Assembly (NCBI RefSeq): GCF_012912105.1
Contig: NZ_QMEA01000012.1
Location: 47,783 to 111,782, forward strand
Direction: 5' to 3'
Origin: Brasilonema sp. UFV-L1
Lineage (GTDB): Bacteria > Cyanobacteriota > Cyanobacteriia > Cyanobacteriales > Nostocaceae
Length of the DNA: 64,000 nucleotides
Shown: one piece after another, positions 1-8,831 of the stretch
Numbering within the stretch: position 1 is the stretch's first letter
Layout of the letters: each line of letters begins with the position of its first letter
Notes under the pieces: model-generated
Told to the model about the DNA's origin: nothing
Databases searched by the model: none
What the model saw: only the letters and a program-made list of their open reading frames with translations
Made by a program: the position numbers and the translations under genes

Positions 1-1
1 C

Positions 2-529
2 CAAAAGCGCCCTTACAACTTTAACGTTCAACCATTCCTTAAAGATAAAAACATAATTCAACAAGGTCTTTTAACAGCTGAACCCTTCGAGATAAAAAAG
101 AAAGGAGGGTTTGACCCAGTAGTTCTGCTGTTAGCAGATTATGGTTATAATGCCTATTCTTTTACGATTGAAACGACAAAAAAACTGGTAGAAACAAACC
201 CGGATTTGGTACAAAGATTTGTGGATGCTTCAATTAAAGGCTGGTATAGCTACCTTGAAGAACCAATTCCGGGTAATAATCTCATTAAAAAAGATAATCC
301 AGACATGACTGATGAGCAATTAAGCTTTACGCTTAAGAAGCTCAAAGAAAATGTCATAATCACTGGAGGTGATGCACAACAGCTGGGCATCGGTGCAATG
401 TCGCACGAACGATGGCAATTGTTGTTCGACAATTTGGTCAAAACAGGTGTTTACGATGCTAACCTTAACTATAAAGACGCCTTCACCTTGCAATTCGTCA
501 ATAAAGGGGTTGAATATTACAAGTCATAA
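2..529 (+). CDS. ABC importer substrate-binding protein, NMT1/SsuA-like (5' partial)
   Basis: The frame is open from base 2, so the start and signal peptide lie upstream of the window; about 175 C-terminal residues are visible. They read like the second lobe and C-terminal helices of the NMT1/THI5 (SsuA, TauA, ThiY) binding-protein family, with the helix TKKLVETNPDLVQRFVDAS and the late AMSHERWQLLFDNLVKTGV segment typical of that family. In this family the protein captures a small organic solute (aliphatic sulfonate, taurine, pyrimidine precursor) outside the membrane. The ATPase gene follows after 30 bases and the permease after that, so this is the first visible gene of an importer operon. 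The ligand cannot be told from sequence. Confidence 0.8.
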   Translation, partial: QKRPYNFNVQPFLKDKNIIQQGLLTAEPFEIKKKGGFDPVVLLLADYGYNAYSFTIETTKKLVETNPDLVQRFVDASIKGWYSYLEEPIPGNNLIKKDNPDMTDEQLSFTLKKLKENVIITGGDAQQLGIGAMSHERWQLLFDNLVKTGVYDANLNYKDAFTLQFVNKGVEYYKS

Positions 530-559
530 GCACTATCAGACATAGATCCAAAATGCCAC

Positions 560-1339
560 ATGAATAACCCCCCTGCTATTACTTTAAGTCATGTTAGTAA
601 GGTCTATGCCAATGGCACCCTTGCCTTGCAAGATGTAAACGTCGTTATCCACCAGTCACAGTTCGTCAGCATCGTTGGTCCCTCTGGGTGCGGTAAAAGT
701 ACCGTGTTACGGCTTATTGCAGGACTAGGGCGTGTGAGTTCTGGTCATTTTGATTGGGGTATCCCTCAGCAAGCACGAAAACTAGCCTTTGTGTTTCAAG
801 ACGCCTCACTTATGGCTTGGGCAAATGTTAGAGAAAATGTACGCCTACCGTTGAAATTAGCAGGAATACCCAAGAAAGATGCAATGTCTCTGGTGCAGAA
901 CACGCTTGCACTGGTTGGGTTAGAAGGATTTGAAAAAAGCTATCCCCGCGAGTTATCGGGTGGAATGAAAATGCGAGTTTCAATTGCGAGGGCATTAGTC
1001 ACTCAGCCGAATATCCTACTACTGGATGAACCATTTGGGGCATTAGATGAAATCACCCGCAGCAAACTCAACCGCGACTTATTAGATTTGTGGTCTCTGT
1101 ACAATTGGACAGTCCTTTTTGTGACTCACAATATTTATGAAGCAGTCTATCTATCAAATAGAGTACTTGTTATGGGAACCAGTCCCGGGCGAATTGTGGC
1201 AGATATTATGATTGATGCACCATACCCGCGTAGTGAAGCGTTTCGGATGTCGTTAGCATACAACGAATATTGCCGCCTAGTGGCTAAACATTTAGCAGCA
1301 GCGATGGGCAACCCCAAAAATTCAATCTTACAGTTTTGA
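560..1339 (+). CDS. ABC transporter ATP-binding protein, nitrate/sulfonate/taurine type
   Basis: Cytoplasmic ATPase of the importer, 259 residues, the normal length for SsuB/TauB-like subunits. Walker A GPSGCGKST lies near residues 40-48, the ABC signature LSGGMKMRVSIARAL near 132 and Walker B ILLLDEPFGALDE near 153, followed by the H-loop histidine in VTHNIYEAVYL. All catalytic motifs are intact. The stop overlaps the first possible start (TTG 1336) of the permease gene, which supports translational coupling. The ATG at 560 starts the protein directly at the conserved MNNPPAITLSHVSKVY region. The substrate class is inferred from the NMT1-type binding protein next to it. Confidence 0.92.
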   Translation: MNNPPAITLSHVSKVYANGTLALQDVNVVIHQSQFVSIVGPSGCGKSTVLRLIAGLGRVSSGHFDWGIPQQARKLAFVFQDASLMAWANVRENVRLPLKLAGIPKKDAMSLVQNTLALVGLEGFEKSYPRELSGGMKMRVSIARALVTQPNILLLDEPFGALDEITRSKLNRDLLDLWSLYNWTVLFVTHNIYEAVYLSNRVLVMGTSPGRIVADIMIDAPYPRSEAFRMSLAYNEYCRLVAKHLAAAMGNPKNSILQF

Positions 1340-1365
1340 ATTTTCATTTGAATTTTCAATTGCTT

Positions 1366-2193
1366 ATGCTATTTATCCGTCGCTTTCAGATACAAAAAAA
1401 ACTCGTAAAATTAATTTCTATTGATGTTTTAGCACCAGTAGTTGTTGGCTTATTGGCACTGCTTCTGTGGGATATCTTTGTACGGCTCATAAATTTGCCT
1501 CCATATATTCTTCCTGGTCCAATATTAGTATTTCAAACCCTAATTACTGATTGGAATGAGCTTTTTTCCTCTTTACTCATTACACTGCAAATTACTGTTG
1601 TTGCCTTCATTGCTGCCGCCATTTCTGGCTTACTGATTGCAATTTTATTCGCACAAAGCAAGTGGATTGAGAGAAGTTTATTCCCTTACGCAGTGATTTT
1701 ACAAACAACACCAATTGTGGCGATCGCCCCTCTCATTATCATATGGCTAAAAAATAATACTTTCGCCGCCCTAGTCGTTTGTGCTTGGATAGTTGCCTTG
1801 TTTCCCATCATTTCTAACACCACACTAGGACTCAATAGCGTTGACCGCAACTTGCTTGATGTGTTTCAACTTTACAAAGCTTCACGCTGGCAAACACTTC
1901 TGTATCTTCGCTTACCCAGTGCCATGCCCTATTTTCTAGGTGGATTAAAAATCAGCGGTGGCTTAGCATTAATTGGTGCAGTCGTGGCTGAATTTGTTGC
2001 TGGTACAGGTGGGGCAAAAGCGGGAATTGCCTATCGCATTCTCATCTCCAGTTACAATTTACAAATTCCCCGGATGTTTGCCGCACTATTTCTCACAACA
2101 GGCTTAGGTGTTCTGATTTTTGTGAGCTTGAGTGTTTTATCTGACCTTATATTAAGTAAATGGCACGAAAGTGCAGTTAGACATGACAATTAA
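1366..2193 (+). CDS. ABC transporter permease, SsuC/TauC-like
   Basis: Integral membrane subunit of the same importer. It has about six hydrophobic segments (first at LAPVVVGLLALLLWDIFV) and the binding-protein-dependent transport signature, with an EAA-like loop around YKASRWQTLLYLRLPSAMP that contacts the ATPase. The C-terminal half, with GGAKAGIAYRILISSY, is typical of the TauC/SsuC branch. I chose ATG 1366; a TTG at 1336 would extend the protein by 10 residues and overlap the ATPase stop. It closes the importer operon: the next reading frame downstream is a transposase fragment and then the opposite-strand exporter. Confidence 0.9.
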   Translation: MLFIRRFQIQKKLVKLISIDVLAPVVVGLLALLLWDIFVRLINLPPYILPGPILVFQTLITDWNELFSSLLITLQITVVAFIAAAISGLLIAILFAQSKWIERSLFPYAVILQTTPIVAIAPLIIIWLKNNTFAALVVCAWIVALFPIISNTTLGLNSVDRNLLDVFQLYKASRWQTLLYLRLPSAMPYFLGGLKISGGLALIGAVVAEFVAGTGGAKAGIAYRILISSYNLQIPRMFAALFLTTGLGVLIFVSLSVLSDLILSKWHESAVRHDN

Positions 2194-2255
2194 AACTATA
2201 GATGAACAAAGATAAACACAAATGGCATTTATCTGTGTGCATCTGTGGTTTTTTT

Positions 2256-2537
2256 ATGAAAATCTATACAACGATATTACAAGCTTATACAGGAGCATCA
2301 GATGCAGAGGCAATAGAAGCATTAATAATGGATAGACGTTGGCAATTGGTAGTTGATTGTCTTGATTGTGAACAGGCACCATTTTCTCAAGCAACATTGG
2401 TGAGATTTCGTAATGCGCTAATTATCCAAGGTCTTGACCGTAGGTTAATTGAAGCAATAGCACCTGAATTTATTTATGGGGATTCTCTTTTTATTTTTGA
2501 CTTTTTACTTGTGAATGTATTTATTATCCAACACTAG
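2256..2537 (+). pseudogene. Transposase N-terminal fragment (DUF772, IS1182-like)
   Basis: About 70 residues match the beginning of DDE transposases with a DUF772 N-terminal domain: YTGASDAEAIEALIMDRRWQ, then a Cys-rich stretch and PFSQATLVRFRNALI, ending near RRLIEAI. After about base 2465 the similarity stops and the frame runs into unrelated AT-rich sequence that overlaps the 3' end of the opposite-strand devA-like gene. The catalytic core is absent, so this is a relic. A longer frame begins at 2202, but its first 18 codons are low-complexity sequence that looks like an intergenic repeat. Family assignment is from memory of the motif. Confidence 0.6.
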
Positions 2538-3228
2538 CAGGGGCTTTTGCTAACTTACCGTCTTCCATGTAAACAATGCGATCGGCTATATCTAAGATCC
2601 GATTATCATGAGTCACCAACAAAATCGTACAAAATTGCTCTTTCGCCAAATTATGCATCAAGTTCACCACATCTCGACCTGACTTACTATCAAGAGCAGC
2701 AGTCGGTTCGTCTGCGAGAACAATTTTGGGGTGACCCACCAGCGCACGGGCGATCGCAACCCGTTGTTTTTGTCCCCCTGACAAATCATCTGGGTAGTAA
2801 TTCAGACGCTTCCCTAATCCTACCACCTCTAGCATCTCGGCTGAACGTCTTTTCATTTCTGCTGGAGTTATACCTTTGTGGAGTTCCAAGCCCATCCTGA
2901 CGTTTTGCAGTGCGCTTAAGCTACCATGCAGGTTGTGTGCTTGGAAAATATAGCCGTTACTGCGTCGCGCTAGTGTGAGTTGTTCTGCACTCGCACCACA
3001 GAGTTCTCGTCCTAAAACTCGCAAATGACCTTCCTGGGCAGAACGCAGCCCACCTACTAAGGTCAGAAGTGTGGTTTTCCCAGAACCAGAGGGACCGGTC
3101 ATAATGATAATTTCACCGGCGTTAATCTCTAAGTTGATGTCATGTAGCACTTGTTTGCGGAGTTGACCTTTACCAAAGTAGTGGTTGAGATTTTGAATAG
3201 AGATAACAGGCTCATTCATCATGATCAT
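2524..3228 (-). CDS. DevA-family ABC exporter ATP-binding subunit
   Basis: ATPase of a DevBCA-type export system, 234 residues. Walker A GPSGSGKTTLL (about residues 45-55), signature LSGGQKQRVAIARAL (about 147-161), Walker B IVLADEPTAALD and switch histidine VTHD are intact. The sequence belongs to the MacB/LolD-like branch used by cyanobacterial DevA, which in heterocysts energises glycolipid export; paralogues export other compounds. It is the last gene of the minus-strand operon devB-devC-devA, 42 bases after the permease gene. Several in-frame ATGs cluster at the start (3228, 3222, 3219), so the exact start is uncertain. This copy has its own TetR regulator and need not be the heterocyst glycolipid exporter. 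Confidence 0.88.
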   Translation of the reverse strand: MIMMNEPVISIQNLNHYFGKGQLRKQVLHDINLEINAGEIIIMTGPSGSGKTTLLTLVGGLRSAQEGHLRVLGRELCGASAEQLTLARRSNGYIFQAHNLHGSLSALQNVRMGLELHKGITPAEMKRRSAEMLEVVGLGKRLNYYPDDLSGGQKQRVAIARALVGHPKIVLADEPTAALDSKSGRDVVNLMHNLAKEQFCTILLVTHDNRILDIADRIVYMEDGKLAKAPASVG

Positions 3229-3241
3229 GAGTAAAAACTTT

Positions 3242-3270
3242 TGAATGCGTAAATGCGTGAATGCGTGAAT
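3242..3270. repeat. Tandem 8-bp repeat between devC and devA
   Basis: Three and a half copies of an 8-bp unit (TGAATGCG, one with TAAATGCG) fill most of the 42-base gap between the permease and ATPase genes. Short tandem repeats of this kind are common in filamentous cyanobacteria. They could change spacing within the operon transcript by slippage; nothing more can be said. Confidence 0.7.
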
Positions 3271-4455
3271 TTAAAACATGTCAGCAGGATCAGCAGATTG
3301 GACTTTACGAGTGGCGATCGTCCCAGAAATTATACACATGATGATGGTCAGTATCTGTACTTGAATAGCTCGTGCTATTGTCATGAACAGTGGTAAACTA
3401 GTGGCGTTCCGAGTAAGAGCATAAAGGCCTACAGATACACCTATACCAGGTAGAAAACCTAACACTGCCATAATGATTGCTTCTTCAAACACCACTCCCA
3501 GCAAGTAGGCGTTTCTATACCCCATTGCTTTGAATGTGGCGTATTCTTTCATATGTGCATTCACATCGGTGGAAAGGACTTGATAGACAATAATCACCCC
3601 CACCATAAATCCCATTGCTGCACCTAAGCTAAAGATAAAACCGATGGGAGTACTTTTTTGCCAGTGGTCTTTCTCAAATTGAATAAATTCTTCTTTTGTA
3701 AAGACTTTGACATCCTGATTGTTTCCTAAATAAGATTTTAAAAGATTTGACACTTTCTGTGGATCAGAACCTGGTTGTAACTGAATTAAACCAAGATTCA
3801 CGCTATTTGCTTGTTGTCTAGGAAATAGTCGCAAAAAATTCTGGTCGCTGGTTATCAAACTACCATCAGCAATAAAGGAAGCCCCGACTTTATATAAACC
3901 ACTTACAGTGATTGTTCTTCGTTCTATTTCGGTGGTAACAGATTTGCCTTCGTCAATTTGGGCTATGATCTTGGCGTAATCTCCTTGAGAACCACGATCA
4001 AATAAAACTGTATCTGGTAGCTTCACAACATTTAATTGACGGTTAACCTCTGGTAAATCAAAGGCTGGCTGATTAGGGTTAATTCCAATCACGAGTAGTC
4101 CAGTCTTCTTAGACGTTTGGGGATTCTTCCAGTCGATAATGCCAATATACATTCCCTCCGCTGACTTTACCCCTGGTATATCCATCGCCTGAAATAGTCG
4201 CCGCCGAGGAAATGTTGTCAAATATGCCAGGTTACGTGCTTGGGGACTGACTAAAAAAATGTCTGCCTGCATAGCAATATGCAGTCTAGTATTACTATTG
4301 AACAGGGCAGCTTGAAACCCCAGTTGCAAAAACATGAGAACATCGGCAAAGGCAATTCCTGCTAATGCGACTAAAAAGCGTCCCTTTTGATGACTTAGTT
4401 GTAGCCATCCGAGTGGTGTTCGCCGGCGTAGTTGTTGGGTTATGAGTCCAATCAC
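3271..4455 (-). CDS. DevC-family ABC exporter permease
   Basis: Membrane subunit of 394 residues with FtsX/MacB topology: one N-terminal transmembrane helix (about residues 27-50, LVALAGIAFADVLMFLQLGF), a large soluble domain (about 55-270) and three C-terminal helices that begin at FIFSLGAAMGFMVGVIIVYQ. The short cytoplasmic segment MKEYATFKAMGYRNAYL is the conserved coupling region of DevC proteins. Its start overlaps the stop of the devB-like gene by four bases, a strong sign of translational coupling. With DevB and DevA it would form an inner-membrane translocase that, in the characterised heterocyst system, works with the outer-membrane protein TolC. The transported substrate here is unknown. 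Confidence 0.9.
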   Translation of the reverse strand: MIGLITQQLRRRTPLGWLQLSHQKGRFLVALAGIAFADVLMFLQLGFQAALFNSNTRLHIAMQADIFLVSPQARNLAYLTTFPRRRLFQAMDIPGVKSAEGMYIGIIDWKNPQTSKKTGLLVIGINPNQPAFDLPEVNRQLNVVKLPDTVLFDRGSQGDYAKIIAQIDEGKSVTTEIERRTITVSGLYKVGASFIADGSLITSDQNFLRLFPRQQANSVNLGLIQLQPGSDPQKVSNLLKSYLGNNQDVKVFTKEEFIQFEKDHWQKSTPIGFIFSLGAAMGFMVGVIIVYQVLSTDVNAHMKEYATFKAMGYRNAYLLGVVFEEAIIMAVLGFLPGIGVSVGLYALTRNATSLPLFMTIARAIQVQILTIIMCIISGTIATRKVQSADPADMF

Positions 4456-5756
4456 AGTTCAATCACCGCCTTGACTTGCAAGTTAGAGAATTTAGCAGCT
4501 TTCTGGCTAGATGGTACATTAAGTCGTACATGGACTTCCACGATTCTGGAGTCTATATTGCTTGTGGGATCGCTGTTGAGGATATTCTGCCGTTGCACTT
4601 GCGAGTCAAGGCGATCCACAGTTCCGAATAATTCACCACTTATGGAATCACTCATTAGCCGCACTCGTTGTCCTAAACGTACTTTGTTGATATCACTTTG
4701 GTAAACTTCTGCGACAGCATACATCTGACTGTTTTGCCCAATCTCGACGATACCATTATCAGACACTAACTCTCCAGGACGGGTATGAATTTTGAAGATT
4801 TCGCCTTTTTGGGGCGATCGCACGAAAGCTTGTCTTAAATTTGCCTCTGCTTTTTTGACAGATGCTATAGCACGATTAACTTCTGCTTGTGCTGCTGCAA
4901 CATCTACAGAGCGAACTTCTGCTATTTTATCTAAGGTTGCTCTACCTTCTTTGAGTTGTTGGTCTTTGGATGCTTGAATGCGTCTGAGGTTTGCTTTTGC
5001 TTCTGTGAGTTGTTGGTCTTTGGATGCTTGAATGCGTCTGAGGTTTGCTTTTGCTTCGGCTTGTTGTTGCTGTGCAGTCGCAAGAGTTAAGCGCTTGCTA
5101 TCCAGTGATGATATGGCGATCGCCCCTTGTTGATACAGTTTGTCATAGCGTTGGTATTCCGCTTCGGCGTTGTTTACTTGTGCCTCTAAACGAGCTATAG
5201 TAGCTTGTTGTGCTTCTGCTTCCGTATTCTTTTCTACCTCTAAACGGGCAATCGTTGCTTGTTGTGCTTGAATTTCTGTGTCTTGTTCTGCTTGCAGGCG
5301 AGCGATCGCTGCTTTTTGCGCGTCTATTTCACCTTTTTTTGCACCCGCTTTTATCTTGCCAAGATTTGCTTGGGCGACTCGTACCTCTTCTTGTGCTTCT
5401 GCTAGTGCTGCTGTTAGGCGATCGCGACTATCTAAAATCGCAACCAATTGCCCTTCCTTCACCTGAGTTCCTTCCCGAACAAGCAATTGTTCCACCCGAC
5501 TCCCTTCTGCTGATGATGGTGCAGAAAGTTTAACAATTTCTCCCTTGGGTTCTAATCGCCCCAAAGCTGTCACTGTTTTTACTTGTACGACTGGGGCCAC
5601 CTGCTCTTTTGTCGCTGCTGCCTGACTCTGAATTTTTTTTATCGTGTATAGACCGATGCCACCTGATATGACAGTTGCCAGTATCACGATCAGAAAAGGT
5701 GGACGAAATATCGGTTTTAGGGGAGATGAACCTTCTAGATGGGAGTGTTCTAACAT
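4452..5756 (-). CDS. DevB-family membrane fusion (HlyD-like) protein
   Basis: Periplasmic adaptor of the exporter, 434 residues. One N-terminal transmembrane anchor (FLIVILATVISGGIGLYTI, about residues 22-40) is followed by the first half of the biotinyl-lipoyl domain (ALGRLEPKGEIVKLSAPS). Then comes a long alpha-hairpin coiled coil (about 110-310) rich in AQQATIARLE and ANLRRIQASKDQQ repeats, and the closing lipoyl and beta-barrel parts (FVRSPQKGEIFKIHTRPGE). The coiled coil contains a near-perfect 18-residue tandem duplication encoded by a 54-bp DNA repeat. It is the first gene of its operon; two operator-like palindromes lie 24-70 bases upstream of its start. Confidence 0.9.
   Translation of the reverse strand: MLEHSHLEGSSPLKPIFRPPFLIVILATVISGGIGLYTIKKIQSQAAATKEQVAPVVQVKTVTALGRLEPKGEIVKLSAPSSAEGSRVEQLLVREGTQVKEGQLVAILDSRDRLTAALAEAQEEVRVAQANLGKIKAGAKKGEIDAQKAAIARLQAEQDTEIQAQQATIARLEVEKNTEAEAQQATIARLEAQVNNAEAEYQRYDKLYQQGAIAISSLDSKRLTLATAQQQQAEAKANLRRIQASKDQQLTEAKANLRRIQASKDQQLKEGRATLDKIAEVRSVDVAAAQAEVNRAIASVKKAEANLRQAFVRSPQKGEIFKIHTRPGELVSDNGIVEIGQNSQMYAVAEVYQSDINKVRLGQRVRLMSDSISGELFGTVDRLDSQVQRQNILNSDPTSNIDSRIVEVHVRLNVPSSQKAAKFSNLQVKAVIEL
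4953..5060. repeat. 54-bp tandem duplication inside devB-like gene
   Basis: Two adjacent 54-bp units (4953-5006 and 5007-5060) differ only in the last few bases and encode the repeated 18-residue block around NLRRIQASKDQQL. The unit is a multiple of three, and 18 residues is close to five heptad turns, so the duplication lengthens the coiled-coil hairpin without breaking the frame. This suggests recent slippage or unequal crossing over. Confidence 0.85.
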
Positions 5757-5779
5757 AGTATGCTTCCATTCTGCGTCAA

Positions 5780-5825
5780 ACTAAACCGTTTAGTCTTATA
5801 ATAAATCTAAACTAAACCGATTAGT
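5780..5825. promoter_or_regulatory. Twin TetR-type operators upstream of devBCA-like operon
   Basis: Two copies of the 15-mer ACTAAACCGWTTAGT occur at 5780-5794 and 5811-5825, exactly 31 bp apart (about three helical turns). The first is a perfect palindrome around a central C. The second is embedded in a longer inverted repeat with 9-bp arms AAACTAAAC/GTTTAGTTT at 5809-5832. They lie just upstream of the devB-like start (5756) and about 390 bases upstream of the divergent tetR gene, the usual place for TetR-family operators. Binding by that regulator is inferred. Confidence 0.7.
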
Positions 5826-5832
5826 TTAGTTT

Positions 5833-6218
5833 TGCTCCTAGCAGTTTTTCTTTGTATATATCAACGCACAACAAGCTTGTGCTCCTGATTTTTCAAATTG
5901 TGATCAAATGAGAAACTGCTTATTCTGAATACACAATGGAAATATAGATTATCTGAAAAATAAGTGAAAAACTTTGTCCGAAGAAAGAACTCAGCCACTC
6001 TTTACTAAGTATTTACTCGTAATAAGAAGCAACTAATGATACAAATATAAGCATTGTTCACGCCGTTGTCCCCCGTACCCAAAATTAATTTATGGAAAAC
6101 AAACAGCTTAAGCGTAGAGCGCAGGAATCAGACGAACGTTTTTTCATGACTTTGCGTAAGTTGTGTATTTATTAGGATTGTTTATCGGACATTGTTTTTT
6201 AAAAAAGTGTTTAAAAAA
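5833..6218. other. Intergenic region devB-tetR
   Basis: AT-rich, with no reading frame that looks like a protein. Apart from the operators on its left edge I see no further strong palindrome. The tetR promoter should lie in the right half; a TTG at 6192 is in frame with tetR, but ATG 6219 fits the family better. Confidence 0.5.
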
Positions 6219-6836
6219 ATGGTAAATCAAAGAGTTACTGAGATTGAGCGTGACAGTTCATTAGATAAGGTTGAACAAATCCTGCAAGGAGCGATGCATG
6301 AATTTCTCCTTCATGGCTACGCTGGTACTAGCATGGATAGGATAGCAGTGTGTGCTGGGGTTTCAAAAGCCACGGTATACAGCCACTTTCAAGACAAACA
6401 AGGTCTTTTTAAAGCACTGATAGAAAAACTAGCTCAACAACGGTTTCACTCTATCTTTGGAACAGAACGGCTTGAGGGAGACCCGAAAAGAGTACTACGC
6501 CGATTGTTAACCAAAGCATTGAATCAGATGCTCAAAGATGAAGAGTTTCATGCGTTTAAGCGAGTCATCATTGGAGAGTCTGGTCGTTTTCCTGAGTTAG
6601 CCCGGCTTTGTACAATTTCCTTAGTAAAGCCGACAATTGAAACTTTAGGCCAGTACCTGGCGTTTCATCCTGAACTAAAGATACCAGATCCTGAGGCAAC
6701 GGCGCGAATTATTGTTGGGTCATTGGTTCATTTTGTGATGACTCAGGAAATGATGGGCGCAAAGGAAATGATACCAATGGAGAGCGATCGCCTGATTGAT
6801 GCTTTGATACATTTAATTCTAAAGTCGGCTGATTGA
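6219..6836 (+). CDS. TetR/AcrR family transcriptional regulator
   Basis: One-component repressor of about 205 residues. The N-terminal HTH is clear: ILQGAMHEFLLHGYAGTSMD, then the recognition helix VSKATVYSHFQDKQGLFKAL. The C-terminal part resembles the TetR_C domain of the AefR/AcrR group (GESGRFPELARL, then helices to the end) and probably holds the ligand pocket and dimer interface. It is divergent from the DevBCA-type exporter, with twin palindromic operators in the shared intergenic region, so it most likely represses that operon until a ligand, perhaps the exported compound, releases it. ATG 6219 is preferred to the upstream TTG 6192, which would add the lysine-rich MFFKKVFKK. Confidence 0.88.
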   Translation: MVNQRVTEIERDSSLDKVEQILQGAMHEFLLHGYAGTSMDRIAVCAGVSKATVYSHFQDKQGLFKALIEKLAQQRFHSIFGTERLEGDPKRVLRRLLTKALNQMLKDEEFHAFKRVIIGESGRFPELARLCTISLVKPTIETLGQYLAFHPELKIPDPEATARIIVGSLVHFVMTQEMMGAKEMIPMESDRLIDALIHLILKSAD

Positions 6837-6856
6837 CTTGCATCAGTTGTCAGTTA

Positions 6857-7927
6857 TCAGTTATCAGTACACTTTCGGTGTTGTTGATCAATCCAATCTA
6901 AAATCCGATTCCACGCCCACCACTGATCGGGATCTTGTGCTTGACGCTGACAGTTTTGACCACTGATATAGCCAACATGACCGCCATCATGAGTCAGTAA
7001 CAAGTCTATCGCGGGATTTTTTGCACAGGCAGCTTGTAAATCAGGTATAATAGCGGGATCAAAAAATGGGTCGTCTTCAGCGTAGATAAGCAAAGTTGGT
7101 TTAGAAAGACTAGGCAACAGCGATAAAGCGCTACTGACGTCGTAGTAAGCTTCCACTGTGGGAAAACCCAAGCGTGAAATCACGAGTTCATCATCAAAAC
7201 CCCAGATACTGTTCGCTCTTTCAATCGCTTCAGGATCAATAGTTCCAGGATGAGCATCATGAATTTGCCAGGCGAGTTTTTTCAACTGCCGTGCGATCGC
7301 CTTCTCAAAATATTTTCCCACAGGATGTGTGACTAGAAACTGGAGCGATCGCCGGGAGTCCAAACTCGGACAAATGACAGCACTACCGCCGATCTCACTA
7401 TCTTCTAGTCCTAAATCCGCATCCTCTGTTGTGACTTCCACTGCAGCTTTTAAAGCCCATAGCGCCAATTGTCCACCCAGAGAATACCCTGTAAACCAAA
7501 ACTTCCCTGGGCATCCTATTGCTTTAGCACTTGCTGCAATGCGAACAAAATCTTCTCCCTCGTACAGTCCATCACTTGTTAACGTTGGTGAGAGCTGAGC
7601 TGTTTTACCGTGGGCACGCCAATCAAACAGAACCACAGCATAGCCTTGAGCATATGCTTTACGTCCCAGCAGCCTGAGGTACCATTGGTTGTCCAAATCG
7701 CCTGTAATGCCGTAAGTGCCGACAATTGTGCCATGAGCATCCTTAGGGATGGCTACCAAAGCAAAAATAGGAACCCCTTTGGCACCCGTAAAGATTTGCT
7801 CCTTGTAAGGCGGCTCAGGGTTTTGTGTTGTACGTTCCCAATGACGACTAGCCCACAAAGCGGTGTAGACAGTCTGGACGATGCCGTTTTGCAAAAACCA
7901 CGGTGGACTGTAAGAGGGGTAACACAT
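6857..7927 (-). CDS. Alpha/beta hydrolase, YheT-like
   Basis: A 356-residue hydrolase. The fold markers are the strand-turn VVLFDWRAHGKT, the nucleophile elbow FTGYSLGGQLALW (Ser in GYSLGG, about residue 168), an acid candidate in LLIYAEDDPFFDP and the catalytic His in THDGGHVGYISG. The arrangement resembles the YheT/UPF0017 group of alpha/beta hydrolases, which are predicted esterases of unknown substrate. No signal peptide is evident, so it is probably cytoplasmic. It is convergent with tetR, and its start lies 158 bases from the divergent rpaA start. Substrate and pathway are unknown. Confidence 0.8.
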   Translation of the reverse strand: MCYPSYSPPWFLQNGIVQTVYTALWASRHWERTTQNPEPPYKEQIFTGAKGVPIFALVAIPKDAHGTIVGTYGITGDLDNQWYLRLLGRKAYAQGYAVVLFDWRAHGKTAQLSPTLTSDGLYEGEDFVRIAASAKAIGCPGKFWFTGYSLGGQLALWALKAAVEVTTEDADLGLEDSEIGGSAVICPSLDSRRSLQFLVTHPVGKYFEKAIARQLKKLAWQIHDAHPGTIDPEAIERANSIWGFDDELVISRLGFPTVEAYYDVSSALSLLPSLSKPTLLIYAEDDPFFDPAIIPDLQAACAKNPAIDLLLTHDGGHVGYISGQNCQRQAQDPDQWWAWNRILDWIDQQHRKCTDN

Positions 7928-8084
7928 TCAGACCGATATTTAGTATAGTTTGGGTTTAGTCCTACAATCCTTCAATTTTAATCTTTATGTTAGATTTAAA
8001 ATATTTTTTATAATCAATACAGCAATCTTTGTATCTACCAAAGGTTCTTATTTATCCTTAATAAGTAGTAATAAACTTTTAATA

Positions 8085-8831
8085 ATGCCGAGGATTCTTG
8101 TCATAGACGATGACGCCGCAATTTCAGAACTCGTTGCCGTCAACCTAGAAATGGCTGGTTATGATGTCAGCCAAGCTGAAGATGGCATCAAAGGTCAGGC
8201 GCTTGCTCTCCAGCTACAGCCAGATTTGATTATGCTCGACTTGATGCTGCCTAGGGTAAATGGATTTACTGTTTGCCAACGGCTGCGGAGAGATGAGCGT
8301 ACTGCCGAGATTCCCGTGTTGATGTTAACGGCTTTGAGTCAAACTCAGGATAAAGTCGAAGGCTTTAACGCTGGGGCGGATGATTATCTCACCAAACCCT
8401 TTGAAGTTGAAGAAATGCTGGCACGAGTGCGGGCACTCTTGCGACGTACCGACCGAATTCCTCAAGCTGCAAAGCACAGTGAGATTCTAAACTACGGACC
8501 AATGACTTTGGTTCCAGAACGGTTTGAGGCGATATGGTTCACTCAGACTGTGAAACTGACTCATCTAGAGTTTGAACTTCTGCACTGCTTACTTCAACGC
8601 CACGGTCAGACAGTTTCCCCAAGTGAAATTCTCAGGGAAGTCTGGGGTTATGATCCAGATGATGATATCGAAACCATTCGCGTACACATCCGTCACCTGA
8701 GAACCAAACTAGAACCAGACCCGCGCCATCCCCGCTACATTAAAACGGTATACGGTGCGGGTTACTGCTTGGAGTTGCCCACCTTACCTCAATCCACCGA
8801 AGGTGCTTCAACAACATCAACAGTTGAGTAA
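8085..8831 (+). CDS. rpaA: Circadian output response regulator RpaA
   Basis: OmpR/PhoB-class response regulator of 248 residues. The receiver domain (about 1-120) starts [17 protein letters not shown], has the phospho-acceptor Asp near residue 52 in [11 protein letters not shown] and the conserved Lys in [14 protein letters not shown]. The winged-helix domain (about 145-240) contains [20 protein letters not shown] and ends with [16 protein letters not shown]. These segments agree closely with my memory of cyanobacterial RpaA, which is phosphorylated by SasA/CikA and carries the KaiABC clock output and phycobilisome/photosystem balance. The ATG at 8085 gives the family start; the open frame runs upstream to 7950 but that part is AT-rich and not conserved-looking. 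No kinase gene is adjacent, as usual for rpaA. Confidence 0.85.
   Translation: MPRILVIDDDAAISELVAVNLEMAGYDVSQAEDGIKGQALALQLQPDLIMLDLMLPRVNGFTVCQRLRRDERTAEIPVLMLTALSQTQDKVEGFNAGADDYLTKPFEVEEMLARVRALLRRTDRIPQAAKHSEILNYGPMTLVPERFEAIWFTQTVKLTHLEFELLHCLLQRHGQTVSPSEILREVWGYDPDDDIETIRVHIRHLRTKLEPDPRHPRYIKTVYGAGYCLELPTLPQSTEGASTTSTVE

Noticed and set aside
2547..2900. 117-residue plus-strand frame
   Set aside because: Antisense shadow of the devA-like ATPase gene.
3242..3270. Attenuator between devC and devA
   Set aside because: Only a short direct repeat; no hairpin with T-run is present.
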